Shown: one piece after another, positions 19,996 to 34,722 of the stretch
How the letters are laid out: each line of letters opens with the position of its first letter
How positions within the stretch are numbered: the stretch's first letter is position 1
Program-made: the position numbers and the translations under genes
Source: Cryptomeria japonica
Taxonomy: Eukaryota; Streptophyta; Pinopsida; Cupressales; Cupressaceae
Direction: 5' to 3'
NCBI RefSeq assembly: GCF_030272615.1
Contig: NC_081405.1
Span: 155,289,613-155,353,612, forward strand
Length of the DNA stretch: 64,000 nucleotides
The notes under the pieces: generated by a model
What the model was told of the DNA's origin: nothing
The model's input: only the letters and a program-made list of their open reading frames with translations
Database searches by the model: none

Positions 19996-20085
19996 TTTGC
20001 CACCCACCTTGGAGAGGTGGGTGGGAAGGTTGGTGGGAAGATGGGTGGGAAGGTGGGTGGGAAAATGGGTGGGAAGATATAGAGT
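19996..20085. repeat. Hairpin and G-run minisatellite inside array units (example, unit 2)
   Basis: CCACCCACC and GGTGGGTGG, separated by 7 bases, form a perfect 9-bp stem. They are followed by repeats of a 9-11 bp GGTGGGAAG/AAGATGGGT motif. Unit 2 has the longest run; other units have one to four repeats (for example 23490-23520, 28075-28110, 33838-33880). The run contains four or more GGG tracts, so it could form a G-quadruplex on this strand. A second CCCACCCCCC and GGGCCCACCC pair follows. Confidence 0.75.
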
Positions 20086-23000
20086 TTCTAGGGCCCACCC
20101 CCCAGCTACCTTAGAATAATATGGGCCCACCCACTTAACTAGTTGATCGAGGTGAGTGAGATAGGAGAGAAGGCATTTGGTTATATTTTTTTTTTATCCC
20201 CCAGGGTTGGGTGGCAAATGGATGCAAACAAATAAGTATTTTTTAGCTCGAGCAGACATACATTTGGGAAGAAATAAAGGTGATGAGTTGCATTTCGAGC
20301 ATTCATGTTTCAATAACTGTGCATTGGATTTTGCTAATAAAAAATCATACGCTAAAAAAAAGTTAGTAATTAGAAGAATTGTTCAACTGTATTGGTACCT
20401 ATAGCACACCATTCGTGGGACATTTGTGCATAAATATTTGATCACTTGTGCAAATTTTGTGGCTGTCAAAGTGAACGACTAATGGAGTAATAGAGAATAT
20501 GTATCCAATGTCAATTCAAAATGGACATATTTTTGCCCTTGTATGCATAATCAATCCCACTGCATGCATTGTAAATATCCAAAAGTCAAAACAAGGGCCA
20601 GAAGCACTTAAGTCCTATACAAAGAAAATAAAAGAAAATAGTCAAAATCTAATGTGTCATTTAGGAGCCTAGGGTTTGCAAAGTTAGCTATAAGACTGCT
20701 TGTACCCTTCCCATAAGCATAAATAATGGCAAGTTATCCTTAAGGGCTTAGGAAGACTTTGGAGGTTAAGTTGTGGAAGGGAGAAAGGCTTTAATGGTTT
20801 GGAGAAGTGACTCCTCCCTAATCTTTAGTTTAGGAATGTGCAAGAAAGGGATTAGGCTAATTAGAATAGCTTAGAAGAATCTAGAAGATGGGTTAGGAGT
20901 GCAACTTGCATATTTTAGAAAGTGCAAGTGGGATGAATTTAGGATTTTAATTGGAATACAATTCATTTATTTCAATTTTGTTGCAACTTGCATTGGATAG
21001 ATATTTAAATAAATATTGATTTATTTAAATGTGAGAGGGATGAATTAGGCAAATGTGAATTTAATTAAATTGAAAGGGGGATTTAACTAAATAAATATGA
21101 TTTATTTAATTAATAGTCTAAATTTGGATAGATGAATTAAATGAAATAAATTGAATAATTAAAAGCTATCGTTGTTTGCCACCCACCTTGGAGAGGTGGG
21201 TGGGAAGGTGAGTGTGAAGATGGGTTGGAAGGTATAGAGTTTCTAGGGCCCACCCCCCAACTACCTTACAATAATATGGGTCCACCCACTGAACTAGTTT
21301 ATCGAGGTGAGTGAGACAAGAGAGAAGGCATTTGGTTACATTTTTGTTTTATCCCCTAGGGTTGGGTGGCAAATGGATGCAAACAAATAACTATTTTTTA
21401 GCCCGAGCATACATACATTTGGTAACAAATAGACGTGATGAGTTGCAATTCGAGGATTCATGTTTCAATAACCGTACATTGGATTTTGCTAATAAAAAAT
21501 CATACGCTAAAAAAAAGTTAGTAATTAGAAGAATTGTTCAACTGTATTGGTACCTATAGCGCACCATTCGTGGGACATTTGTGCATAAATATTTGATCAC
21601 TTGTGCAAATTTTGTGGCTATCAAAGTGAACGACTAATGGAGTAATAGAGAATATGTATCCAATGTCAATTCAAAATGGACATATTTTTGCCCTTGTATG
21701 CATAATCAATCCCACTGCATGCATTGTAAATATCCAAAAGTCAAAACAAGGGCCAGAAGTACTTAAGTCCTGTACAGAGAAAATAAAAGAAAATATTCAA
21801 AATCTAATGTGTCATTTAGGAGCCTAGGGTTTGCAAAGTTAGCTATAAGACTGTTGGTACCCTTCCCATAAGCATAAATAAAGGCAAGTTATCCTTAAGG
21901 GCTTAGGAAGACTTTGGAGGTTAAGTTGTGGAAGGGTGAAAGCCTTTAATGGTTTGGAGAAGTGACTCCTTCCTCATCTCTAGTTTAGGAATGTGCAAGA
22001 AAGGGTTTAGGCTATTTAGAAGAGCTTAGAAGAATCTAGAAGATGGGTTAGGAGTGCAACTTGCATATTTTAGAAAGTGCAAGTGGGATGAATTTAGGAT
22101 TTTAATTGGAATACAATTCATTTATTTCAATTTTTTTGCAACTTAAATTGGATAGATATTTAAATAAATATTGATTTATTTAAATGTGAGAGGGATAAAT
22201 TAGGTAAATGTGAATTTAATTAAATGTGAAAGGGGGATTTAACTAAATAAATATGATTTAATTAATTAATAGTCTAAATTTGGATAGATGAATTAAATGA
22301 AATAAATTGAATAATTAAAAGCCATTGTTGTTTGCCACCCACCTTGGAGAGGTGGGTTGGAATGTGGGCGGGAAGATGGGTGCGAAGGTATAGAGTTTCT
22401 AGGGCCCACCCCCCAACTACCTAAGAATAATATGGGTCCACCCACTGAACTAGTTGATCGAGGTGAGTGAGACAAGAGAGAAGGCATTTGGTTACATTTT
22501 TGTTTTATCCCCCTGGGTTGGGTGGCAAATGGATGCAAACAAATAACTATTTTTGAGCCCGAGCATACATACATTTGGGAACAAATAGACGTGATGAGTT
22601 GCAATTCGAGGACTCATGTTTCAATAACTGTGCATTGGATTTTGCTAATAAAAAATTATACGCTAAAAAAAAGTTAGTAATTAGAAGAAATGTTGAACTG
22701 TATTGGTACCTATAGCGCACCATTCGTGGGACATTTGTGCATAAGTATTGGATCACTTGTGCAAATTTTGTGGCTGTCAAAGTGAATGACTAATGGAGTA
22801 ATAGAGAATATGTATCCAATGTCAATTCAAAATGGACATTTTTTTGCCCTTGTATGCATAATCAATCCCACAGCATGCATTGTAAATATCCACAAGTCAA
22901 AACAAGGGATATAAGCACTTAAGTCCCGTACAAAGAAAACAAAAGAAAATAGTCAAAATCTAATGTGTCATTTAGGAGCCTAAGGTGTGCAAAGTTAGCA

Positions 23001-26000
23001 ATAAGACTGCTGGTACCCTTCCCATAGGCATAAATAAAGGCAAGTTATCCTTAAGGGCTGAGGAGGACTTTGGAGGTTAAGTTGTTGAAGGGAGAAAGCC
23101 TTTAATGGTTTGGAGAAGTGAGTCCTTCCTAATCATTAGTTTAGGAATTTGCAAGAAAGGGTTTAGGCTAATTAGAAGAGCTTAGAAGAATCTAGAAGAA
23201 GGGTTAGGAGTGCAACTTGCATATTTTAGAAAGTGGAAGTGTGATGAATTTAGGATTTTAATTGGAATACAATTCATTTATTTCAATTTTGTTGCAACTT
23301 GCATTGGATAGATATTTAAAGAAATATTGATTTATTTAAATGTGAGAGGGATAAATTAGGTAAATGTGAAAGGGGGATTTAACTAAATAAATATGATTTA
23401 TTTAATTAATAGTCTAAATTTGGATAGATGAATTAAATCAAATACATTGAATAATTAAAAGCTATTGTTGTTTGCCACCCACCTTGGAGAGGTGGGTGGG
23501 AAGATGGGTGGGAAGATATAGAGTTTCTAGGGCCCACCCCCCAACTACCTTAGAATAATATGGGCCCACCCACTGAACTAGTTGATCGAGGTGAGTGAGA
23601 CAAGAGAGAAGTCATTTGGTTACTTTTTTGTTTTATACCCCAGGGTTGGGTGGCAAATGGATGCAAACAAATAACTATCTTTTAGCCCGAGGATACATAC
23701 ATTTGGGAACAAATAGAGGTGATTTGTTGCAATTCTAGGATTCATGTTTCAATAACCATGTATTGGATTTTGCTAATAAAAAATCATACGCTAAAAAAAA
23801 GTAAGTAATTAGAAGAATTGTTCAACTATATTGGTACCTATAGCACACCGTTCAAGAGACATTTGTGCATAAGTATTGGATCACTTGTGCAAATTTTCTG
23901 GCTGTCAAAGTGAACGACTAATGGAGTAATAGAGAATATTTATCCAATGTCAATTCAAAATGGACATTTTTTTGCCCTTGTATGCATAATCAATCCCACT
24001 GCATGCATTGTAAATATCCAAAAGTCAAAGCAAGGGCTATAAGCACTTAAGTCCCTTACAAAGAAAACAAAAGAAAATAGTCAAAATCTAATGTGTCATT
24101 TAGGAGCCTAGGTTGTGCAAAGTTAGCTATAAGACTGCTGGTACCCTTCCCATAGGCATAAATAAAGGCAAGTTATCCTTAAGGGCTTAGGAAGACTTTG
24201 GGGGTTAAGTTGTGGAAGGAAGAAAGCCTTTAAGGGTTCAAAGAAGTGACTCCTTCCTGATCTTTAGTTTAGGAATGTGCAAGAAAGGGTTTAGGCTAAT
24301 TAGAAGAGCCTAGAAGAATCTAGAAGAAGGGTTAGGAGTGCAACTTGCATATTTTAGAAAGTGCAAGTGGGATGAATTTAGGATTTTAATTGGAATAGAA
24401 TTCATTTATTTCAATTTTGTTGCAACTTGCATTGGATAGATATTTAAATAAATATTGATTTATTTAAATGTGAGGGATAAATTAGGTAAATGTGAATTTA
24501 ATTAAATGTGAAAGGGGGATTTAACTAAATAAATATGATTTATTTAATTAATAGTCTAAATTTGGATAGATGAATTAAATCAAATACATTGAATAATTAA
24601 AAGCTATTGTTGTTTGCCACCCACCTTGGAGAGGTGGGTGGGAATGTGGGTGGGAAGATGCGTGGGAAGATATAGAGTTTGTAGGGCCCACCCCCAACTA
24701 CCTTAGAATAATATGGGCCCACCCACTGAAATACTTGATCGAGGTGAGTGAGACAGGAGAGAAGGCATTTGGCTACGTTTTTGTTTTATCCCCCAGGGTG
24801 GATGCAAACAAATAACTATTTTTTAGCCCGAGCATACATACATTTGGGAACAAATAGAGGTGATTTGTTGCAATTCGAGGATTCATGTTTCAATAACCGT
24901 GCATTGGATTTTGCTAATAAAAAATCATACGCTAAAAAAAAGTTAGTAATTAGAAGAATTGTTCAACTGTATTGGTACCTATAGCGCACCATTCGTGGGA
25001 AATTTGTGCATAAGTATTGGATCACTTGTGCAAATTTTGTGGCTATCAAAGTGAACAACTAATGGAGTAATAGAGAATATGTATCCAATGTCAATTCAAA
25101 ATGGACATTTTTTTGCCCTTGTATGCATAATCAATTCCACTGCATGCATTGTAAATATCCAAAAGTCAAAACAAGGGCTATAAGCACTTAAGTCTCGTAC
25201 AAAGAAAATAAAAGAAAATAGTCAAAATCTAATGTGTTATTTAGGAGCCTAGGGTGTGCAAGGTTAGCTATAAGACTGCTAGTACCCTTCCCATAAGCAT
25301 AAATAAAAGCAAGTTATCCTTAAGGGCTTAGGAAGACTTTGGAGGTTAAGTTTTTGAAGGGAGAAAGCCTTTAATGGTTTGGAGAAGTGACTCCTGCCTA
25401 ATCTTTAGTTTAGGAATGTGGAAGAAAGGGATTAGGATAATTAGAAGAGCTAAGAAGAATCTAGAAGAAGGGTTAGGAGTGCAACTTGCATATTTTAGAA
25501 AGTGCAAGTGGGATGAATGTAGGATTTTAATTGGAATACAATTCATTTTTTTCAATTTTGTTGCAACTTGCATTGGATAGATATTTAAATAAATGTTGAT
25601 TTATTTAAATCTGAGAAGGATAGATTAGGTATATGTGAATTTAATTAAATGTGAAAAGGGGATTTAACTAAATAAATATGATTTGTTCAATTAATAGTCT
25701 AAATTTGGATAGATGAATTAAATCAAATACATTGAATAATTAAAAGCTATTGTTGTTTGCCACCCACCTTGGAGAGGTGGGTGGGAATGTGGGTGGGAAG
25801 ATGCGTGGGAAGATATAGAGTTTGTAGGGCCCACCCCCAACTAGCTTAGAATAATATGGGCCCACCCACTGAAATACTTGATCGAGGTGAGTGAGACAGG
25901 AGAGAAGGCATTTGGTTACATTTTTGTTTTATCCCCCAGGGTGGATGCAAACAAATAACTATTTTTTAGCTCGAGCATACATACATTTGGGAACAAATAG

Positions 26001-29000
26001 AGGTGATGAGTTGCAATTCGAGGATTCATGTTTCAATAACCGTGCATTGGATTTTGCTAATAAAAAATCATACGCTAAAAAAAAGTTAGTAATTAGAAGA
26101 ATTGTTCAACTGTATTGGTACCTATAGCGCACCATTCGTGGGACATTTGTGCATAAGTATTGGATCACTTGTGCAAATTTTGTGGCTGTCAAAGTGAACG
26201 ACTAATGGAGTAATAGAGAATATGTATCCAATGTCAATTCAAAATGGACATTTTTTTGCCCTTGTATGCATAATCAATCCCACTTCATGCATTGTAAATA
26301 TCCAAAAGTCAAAACAAGGGCTATAAGCACTTAAGTCTCGTACAAAGAAAATAAAAGAAAATAGTCAAAATCTAATGTGTTATTTAGGAGCCTAGGGTGT
26401 GCAAGGTTAGCTTTAAGACTGCTAGTACCCTTCCCATAAGCATAAATAAAAGCAAGTTATCCTTAAGGGCTTAGGAAGACTTTGGAGGTTAAGTTGTTGA
26501 AGGGAGAAAGCCATTAATGGTTTGGAGAAGTGACTCCTTCCTAATCTTTAGTTTAGGAATGTGGAAGAAAGGGATTAGGATAATTAGAAGAGCTAAGAAG
26601 AATCTAGAAGAAGGGTTAGGAGTGCATCTTGCATATTTTAGAAAGTGAGAGTGGGATGAATGTAGGATTTTAATTGGAATACAATTCATTTTTTTCAATT
26701 TTGTTGCAACTTGCATTGGATAGATATTTAAATAAATGTTGATTTATTTAAATGTGAGAAGGATAGATTAGGTATATGTGAATTTAATTAAACGTGAAAA
26801 GGGGATTTAACTAAATAAATATGATTTGTTTAATTAATAGTCTAAATTTGGATAGATGAATTAAATCAAATAAATTGAATAATTAAAAGCTATTGTTGTT
26901 TGCCACCCACCTTGGAGAGGTGGGTGGGACGATGCGTGAAAAGATGGGTGGGAAGGTATAGAGTTTCTAGGGCCCACCCCCCAACTACCTTAGAATAATA
27001 TGGGTCCACCCACTGAACGAGTTGATCGAGGTGAGTGAGACAAGAGAGAAGGCATTTCGTTACATTTTTATTTTATCGCCCAGGGTTGGGTGGCAAATGG
27101 ATGCAAACAAATAACTATTTTCTAGCCCCAACATACATACATTTGGGAACAAATAGAGGTCAAGAGTTGCAATTCGAGGATTCATATTTCAATAACCATG
27201 CATTGGATTTTGCTAATAAAAAATCATACGCTAAAAAAAAGTTAGTAATTAGAAGAATTGTTCAACTGTATTGGTACCTATAGCGCACCATTCGTGGGAA
27301 ATTTGTGCATAAGTATTGGATCAGTTGTGCAAATTTTGTGGTTGTCAAAGTGAACGACTAATGGAGTAATAGAGAATATGTATCCAATTTCAATTCAAAA
27401 TGGACATTTTTTTGCCCTTGTATGCATAAACAATCCCACTGCATGCATTGTAAATATCCAAAAGTCAAAACAAGGGCTATAAGCACTTATGTCCTGTACA
27501 AAGAAAGTAAAAGAAAATAGTCAAAATCTAATGTGTAATTTAGGAGCCTAGGGTGTGCAAAGTTAGCTATAAGACTGTTGGTACCCTTCCCATAAGCATA
27601 AATAAAGGCAAGTTATCCTTAAGGGCTTAGGAAGACTTTGGAGGTTAAGTTGTTGAAGGGAGAAAGCCTTTAATGGTTTGGAGAAGTGAGTCCTTCCTAA
27701 TCATTAGTTTAGGAATGTGCAAGAAAGGGTTTAGGCTAATTAGAAGAGCTTAAAAGAATCTAGAAGAAAGGTTAGGGTGCAACTTGCATATTTTAGAAAG
27801 TGCAAGTGGGATTTATTTAGGATTTTAATTGGAATACAATTCATTTATTTCAATTTTGTTGCAACTTGCGTTGGATAGATTTTTAAATAAATATTGATTT
27901 ATTTGATTGTGAGAGGGATAAATTACGTAAATGTGAATTTAATTAAATGTGAAATGGGGACTTAACTAAATAAATATGATTTATTTAATTAATAGTCTAA
28001 ATTTGCATAGATGAATTAAATCAAAAAAATTGAAAAATTAAAAGCTATTGTTGTTTGCCACCCACCTTGGAGAGGTGGGTGGGAAGGTGGGTGGGAAGAT
28101 GGGTGGGAAGATATAGAGTTTCTAGGGCCCACCCCCCAACTACCTTAGAATAATATGGGTCCACCCACTGAACTAGTTGATCGAGGTGAGTGAGACAAGA
28201 GAGATGGCATTTGGTTACATTTTTGTTTTATCCCAAAGGGTTGGGTGGCAAATGGATGCAAACAAATAACTATTTTTTAGCCTGAGCATACATATATTTG
28301 GGAATAAATAGTGGTGATGAGTTGCAATTCGAGGATTCATGTTTCAATAACCGTGCATTGGATTTTGCTAATAAAAAATCATACGCTAAAGAAAAGATAG
28401 TATTTAGAGGAATTGTTCAACTGTATTGGTACCTATAGCGCACCATTCGTGGGACATTTGTGCATAAATATTTGATCACTTGTGCAAATTTTGTGGCTGT
28501 CAAAGTGAACGACTAATGGAGTAATAGAGAATATGTATCCAATGTCAATTCAAAATGGACATATTTTTGCCCTTGTATGCATAATCAATCCCACTGCATG
28601 CATTGTAAATATCCAAAAGTCAAAACAAGGGCCAGAAGTACTTAAGTCCTGTACAGAGAAAATAAAAGAAAATATTCAAAATCTAATGTGTCATTTAGGA
28701 GCCTAGGGTTTGCAAAGTTAGCTATAAGACTGTTGGTACCCTTCCCATAAGCATAAATAAAGGCAAGTTATCCTTAAGGGCTTAGGAAGACTTTGGAGGT
28801 TAAGTTGTGGAAGGGAGAAAGCCTTTAATGGTTTGGAGAAGTGACTCCTTCCTAATCTTTAGTTTAGGAATGTGCAAGAAAGGGTTTAGGCTATTTAGAA
28901 GAGCTTAGAAGAATCTACAAGAAGGGTTAGGAGTGCAACTTTCATATTTTAGAAAGTGCAAGTGGGATGAATTTAGGATTTTAATTGGAATACAATTCAT

Positions 29001-32000
29001 TTATTTCAATTTTGTTGCAACTTGCATTGGATAGATATTTAAATAAATATTGATTTATTTAAATGTGAGAGGGATAAATTAGGTAAATGTGAATTTAATT
29101 AAATGTGAAAGGGGGATTTAACTAAATAAATATGATTTATTTAAGTAATAGTCTAAATTTGGATAGATGAATTAAATCAAATACATTGAATAATTAAAAG
29201 CTATTAATGTTTGCCACCCACCTTGGAGAGGTGGTTGGGAAGATGGGTGGGAAGATATAGAGTTTCTAGGGCCCACCCCCCAACTACCTTAGAATAATAT
29301 GGGCCCACCCACTGAACTAGTTGATCAAGGTGAGTGAGACAAGAGAGAAGGCATTTGGTTACATTTTTGTTTTATCCCCCAGGGTTGGGTGGCAAATGGA
29401 TGCAAACAAATAACTATTTTTTAGCCCGAGGATACATACATTTGGGAACAAATAGAGGTGATTTGTTGCAATTTAGGGATTCATGTTTCAATAACCGTGC
29501 ATGGGATTTTGCTAATAAAAAATTATACGCTAAAAAAAAGTAAGTAATTAGAAGAATTGTTCAACTGTATTGGTACCTATAGCACACCATTCGAGAGACA
29601 TTTGTGCATAAGTATTGGATCAATTGTGCAAATTTTGTGGCTGTCAAAGTCAATGACTAATGGAGTAATAGAGAATATGGATCCAATGTCAATTCAAAAT
29701 GGATATTTTTTTGCCCTTGTATGCATAATCAATCCCGCTGCATGCATTGTAAATATCCAAAAGTCAAAACAAGGGCTATAAGCACTTATGTCCTGTACAA
29801 AGAAAGTAAAAGAAAATAGTCAAAATCTAATGTGTCATTTAGGACCCTAGGGTGTGCAAAGTTAGCTATAAGATTGCTGGTACCCTTCCCATAAGGATAA
29901 ATAAAGGCATGTTATCCATAAGGGCTTAGGAAGACTTTGGAGGTTAAGTTGTTGAAGGGAGAAAGCCTTTAATGGTTTGGAGAAGTGACTCCTTCCTAAT
30001 CTTTAGTTTAGGAATGTGCAAGAAAGGGTTTAGGCTAATTATAAGAGCTTAGAAGAATCTAGAAGAAGGGTTAGGAGTGCAACTTGCATATTTTAGAAAG
30101 TGCAAGTGGGATGAAATTAGGATTTTAATTGGAATACAATTCATTTATTTCAATTTTGTTGCAACTTGCATTGGATAGATATTTAAATAAATATTGATTT
30201 ATTTAAATGTGAGAGGGATAAATTAGGTAAATGTGAATTTAATTAAATGTGAAAGGGGGATTTAACTAAATAAATATGATTTATTTAATTAATAGTCTAA
30301 ATTTGGATAGATGAATTAAATCAAATGCATTGAATAATTAAAAGCTATTGTTGTTTGCCACCCACCTTGGAGAGGTGGGTGGGAATGTCGGTGGGAAGAT
30401 GCGTGGGAGGATATAGAGTTTATAGGGCCCACCCCCCAACTACCTTAGAATAATATGGGCCCACCCACTAAAATAGTTGATCGAGGTGAGTGTGACAGGA
30501 GAGAAGGCATTTGGTTACATTTTTGTTTTATCCCCTAGGGTTGGGTGGCAAATGGATGCAAACATATAACTATTTTTTAGCCCGAGCATACATACATTTG
30601 GGATCAAATAGAGGTGATGAGTTGCAATTCAAGGATTCATGTTTCAATAACCGTGCATTGGATTTTGCTAATAAAATATCATACGCTAAAAAAAAGTTAG
30701 TAATTAGAAGAATTGTTCAACTGTATTGGTACCTATAGCGCCCCATTCATGGGACATTTGTCCATAAGTATTGGATCACTTGTGCAAATTTTGTGGCTGT
30801 CAAAGTGAATGACTAATGGAGTAGTAGAGAATATGTATCCAATTTCAATTCAAAATGGACATTTTTTTGCCCTTGTATGCATAATCAATCCCACTGCATG
30901 CATTGTAAATATCCAAAAGTCAAAACAAGGGCTATAAGCACTTATGTCCCGTACAAAGAAAATAAAACAAAATAGTCAAAATCTAATGTGTCATTTAGGA
31001 GCCTAGGGTGTGCAAAGTTAGCTATAAGACTGCGAGTACCCTTCCCATCAGCATAAATAAAGGCAAGTTATCCTTAAGGGCTTAGGAAGACTTTGGAGGT
31101 GAAGTTGTGGAAGGGAGAAAGCCTTTAATGGTTTGGAGAAGTGACTCCTTCCTAATCTTTAGTTTAGGAATGTGCAAGAAAGGGTTCAGGCTAATTAGAA
31201 GAGCCTAGAAGAATCTAGAAGAAGGGTTAGGAGTGCAACTTGCATATTTTAGAAAGTGCAAGTGGGATGAATTTAGGATTTTAATTGGAATACAATTCAT
31301 TTATTTCAATTTTGTTGCAACTTAAATTGGATAGATATTTAAATAAATATTGATTTATTTAAATGTGAGAAGGATAAATTAGGTATATGTGAATTTAATT
31401 AAACGTGAAAGGGGGATTTAACTAAATACATATGATTTATTTAATTAATAGTCTAAATTTAGATAGATGAATTAAATGAAATAAATTGAATAATTAAAAG
31501 CTATTGTTGTTTGCCACCCACCTTGGAGAGGTGGGTGGGACGATTCGTGAAAAGATGGGTGTGAAGGTATAGATTTTCTAGGGCCCACCCCCCAACTACC
31601 TTAGAATAATATGGGTCCACCCACTAAACGAGTTGATCGAGGTGAGTGAGACAAGAGAGAAGGCACTTCGTTACATTTTTATTTTATCCCCCAGGATTGG
31701 GTGGTAAATGGAGGCAAACAAATAACTATTTTTTAGCCCCAACATACATACATTTGGGAACAAATAGAGGTCATGAGTTGCAATTCGAGGATTCATATTT
31801 CAATAACCATGCATTGGATTTTGCTAATAAAAAATCATACGCTAAAAAAAAGTTAGTAATTAGAAGACTTGTTCAACTGTATTGGTACCTATAGCGCACC
31901 ATTCGTGGGAAATTTATGCATAAGTATTGGATCAGTTGTGCAAATTTTGTGGTTGTCAAAGTGAACGACTAATGGAGTAATAGAGAATATGTATCCAATT

Positions 32001-34722
32001 TCAATTCAAAATGGACATTTTTTTGCCCTTGTATGGATAATCAATCCCACTGCATGCATTGTAAATATGCAAAAGTCAAAACAAGGGCTATAAGCACTTA
32101 TGTCCTGTACAAAGAAAATAAAAGAAAATAGTCAAAATCTAATGTTTCATTTAGGAGCCCAGGGTGTGCAAAGTTAGCTATAAGACTATTGGTACCCTTC
32201 CCATAAGCATAAATAAAGGCAAGTTATCCTTAAGGGCTTAGGAAGACTTTGGAGGTTAAGTTGTGGAAGGGAGAAAGCCTTTAATGGTTTGGAGAAGTGA
32301 CATCTTCCTAATCTTTAGTTTAGGAATGTGCAAGAAAGGGTTTAGGCTAATTAGAAGAGCTTAAAAGAATCTAGAAAAAGGGTTAGGAGTACAACTTGCA
32401 TATTTTAGAAAGTGCAAGTGGGATGAATTTAGGATTTTAATTGGAATACAATTCATTTATTTCAATTTTGTTGCAACTTGCATTCGATAGATATTTAAAT
32501 AAATATTGATTTATTTAATTGTGAGAGGGATAAATTAGGTAAATGTGAATTTAATTAAATGTGAAAGGGGGATTTAACTAAATAAATATGATTTATTTAA
32601 TTAATAGTCTAAACTTCGATAGATGGATTAAATCAAATGAATTGAATAATTAGAAGCTATTATTGTTTGCCACCCACCTTGGAGAGGTGGGTGGGAAGGT
32701 GGGTGGGAAGATGGGTGGGAAGGTATAGAGTTTCTAGGGCCCATCCCCCAACTACCTTAGAATAATATGGGTCCACCCATTGAACTAGTTGATCGAGGTG
32801 AGTGAGACAAGAGAGAAGGCATTTGGTTACATTTTTGTTTTATCCCAAAGGGTTGGGTGGCAAATGGATGCAAACAAATAACTATTTTTTAGCCCGAGCA
32901 TACATATATTTGGGAACAAATAGAGGTGATGAGTTGCAATTCGAGGATTCATGTTTCAATAACCATTCATTGGATTTTGCTAATAAAAAATCATACTCTA
33001 AAAAAAAGTTAGTAATTAGAAGAATTGTTCAACTGTATTGGTACCTCTAGCGCACAATTCGTGGGACATTTATGCATAAGTATTGGATCACTTGTGCAAA
33101 TTTTGTGGCTGTCAAAGTGAATGACTAATGGAGTAATAGAGAATACGTATCCAATGTCAATTCAAAATGGACATCTTTTTGCCCTTGTATGCATAATCAA
33201 TCCCACTACATGCATTGTAAATATCCAAAAGTCAAAACAAGGGCTATAAGCAATTAAGTCCTGTACAAAGAAAATAAAAGAAAATAGTCAAAATCTAATG
33301 TGTCATTTAGGAGCCTAGGGTGTGCAAAGTTAGCTATAAGACTGCAGGTACCCTTCCCATAAGCATAAATAAAGGCAAGTTATCCTTAAGGGCTTAGGAA
33401 GACTTTGGAGGTTAAGTTGTGGAAGGGAGAAAGCCTTTAATGGTTTGGAGAAGTGACTCCTTCCTAATCTTTAGTTTAGGAATGTGAAAGTAAGGGTTTA
33501 GGCTAATTAGAAGAGCTTAGAAGAATCTAGAAGAAGGGTTAGGAGTGCAACTTGCATATTTTAGAAAGTGCAAGTGGGATGAATTTAGGATTTTAATTGG
33601 AGTACAATTCATTTATTTCAATTTTGTTGCAACTTGCATTGGATAGATATTTAAATAAATATTGATTTATTTAAATGTGAGAGGGATAAATTAGGTAAAT
33701 GTGAATTTAATTAAATGTGAAAGGGGGATTTAACTAAATAAATATGATTTATTTATTTAATAGTCTAAATTTGGATAGATGAATTAAATCAAATAAATTG
33801 AATAATTAAAAGCTATTGTTGCTTGCCACCCACCTTGGAGAGGTGGGTGGGAAGGTGGGTGGGAAGATGGGTGGGAAGATATAGAGTTTCTAGGGCCCAC
33901 CCCCCAACTACCTTAGAATAATATGGGTCCACCCACTGAACTAGTTGATCGAGGTGAGTGAGACAAGAGAGAAGGCATTTGGTTACATTTTTTTTTTATC
34001 CCCCAGGGTTGGGTGGCAAATGGATGCAAACAAATAACTATTTTTTAGCCCGAGCATACATACATTTGGGAACAGATATATGTGATGAGTTGCAATTCAA
34101 GGATTCATGTTTCAATAACCATGCATTTGATTTTGCTAATAAAAAATCATACGCTAGAAAAAAGTTAGTAATTAGAAGAATTGTTCAACTGTATTGGTAC
34201 CTATAGCGCACCATTCATGGGACATTTGTGCATAAGTATTGGATCACTTATGCAAATTTTGTGGCTATCAAAGTGAACGACTAATGGAGTAATAGAGAAT
34301 ATGTATCCAATGTCAATTCAAAATGGACATTTTTTTGCCCTTGTATGCATAATCAATCCCACTGCATGCATTGTAAATATCCAAAAGTCAAAACAAGGGC
34401 TATAAGCACTTAAGTCCTGTACAAAGAAAATAAAAGAAAATTGTCAAAATCTAATGTGTCATTTAGGAGCCTAGGGTGTGCAAAGTTAGCTATAAGGCTG
34501 CTGGTACCCTTCCCATAAGCATAAATAAAGGCAAGTTATCCTTAAGGGCTTAGGAAGACTTTGGAGGTTAAGTTGTGGAAGGGAGAAAGCCTTTAATGGT
34601 TTGGAGAAGTGACTCCTTCCTAATCTTTAGTTTAGGAATGTGTAAGAAAGGGTTTAGGCTAATTAGAAGAGCTTAGAAGAATCTAGAAGAAGGGTTAGGG
34701 GTGCAACTTGTATATTTTAGAA

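Noticed and set aside
18976-34206. A recurring 78-82 codon open frame (containing ...KWMQTNNYFLARAYIHLG...) in most array units
   Set aside because: The full-length frame starts with GTG, not ATG; the first ATG is internal. Differences between units are mostly amino-acid changing, several units lack the frame, and no known domain is present. Near-identity of units explains it without selection on a protein.
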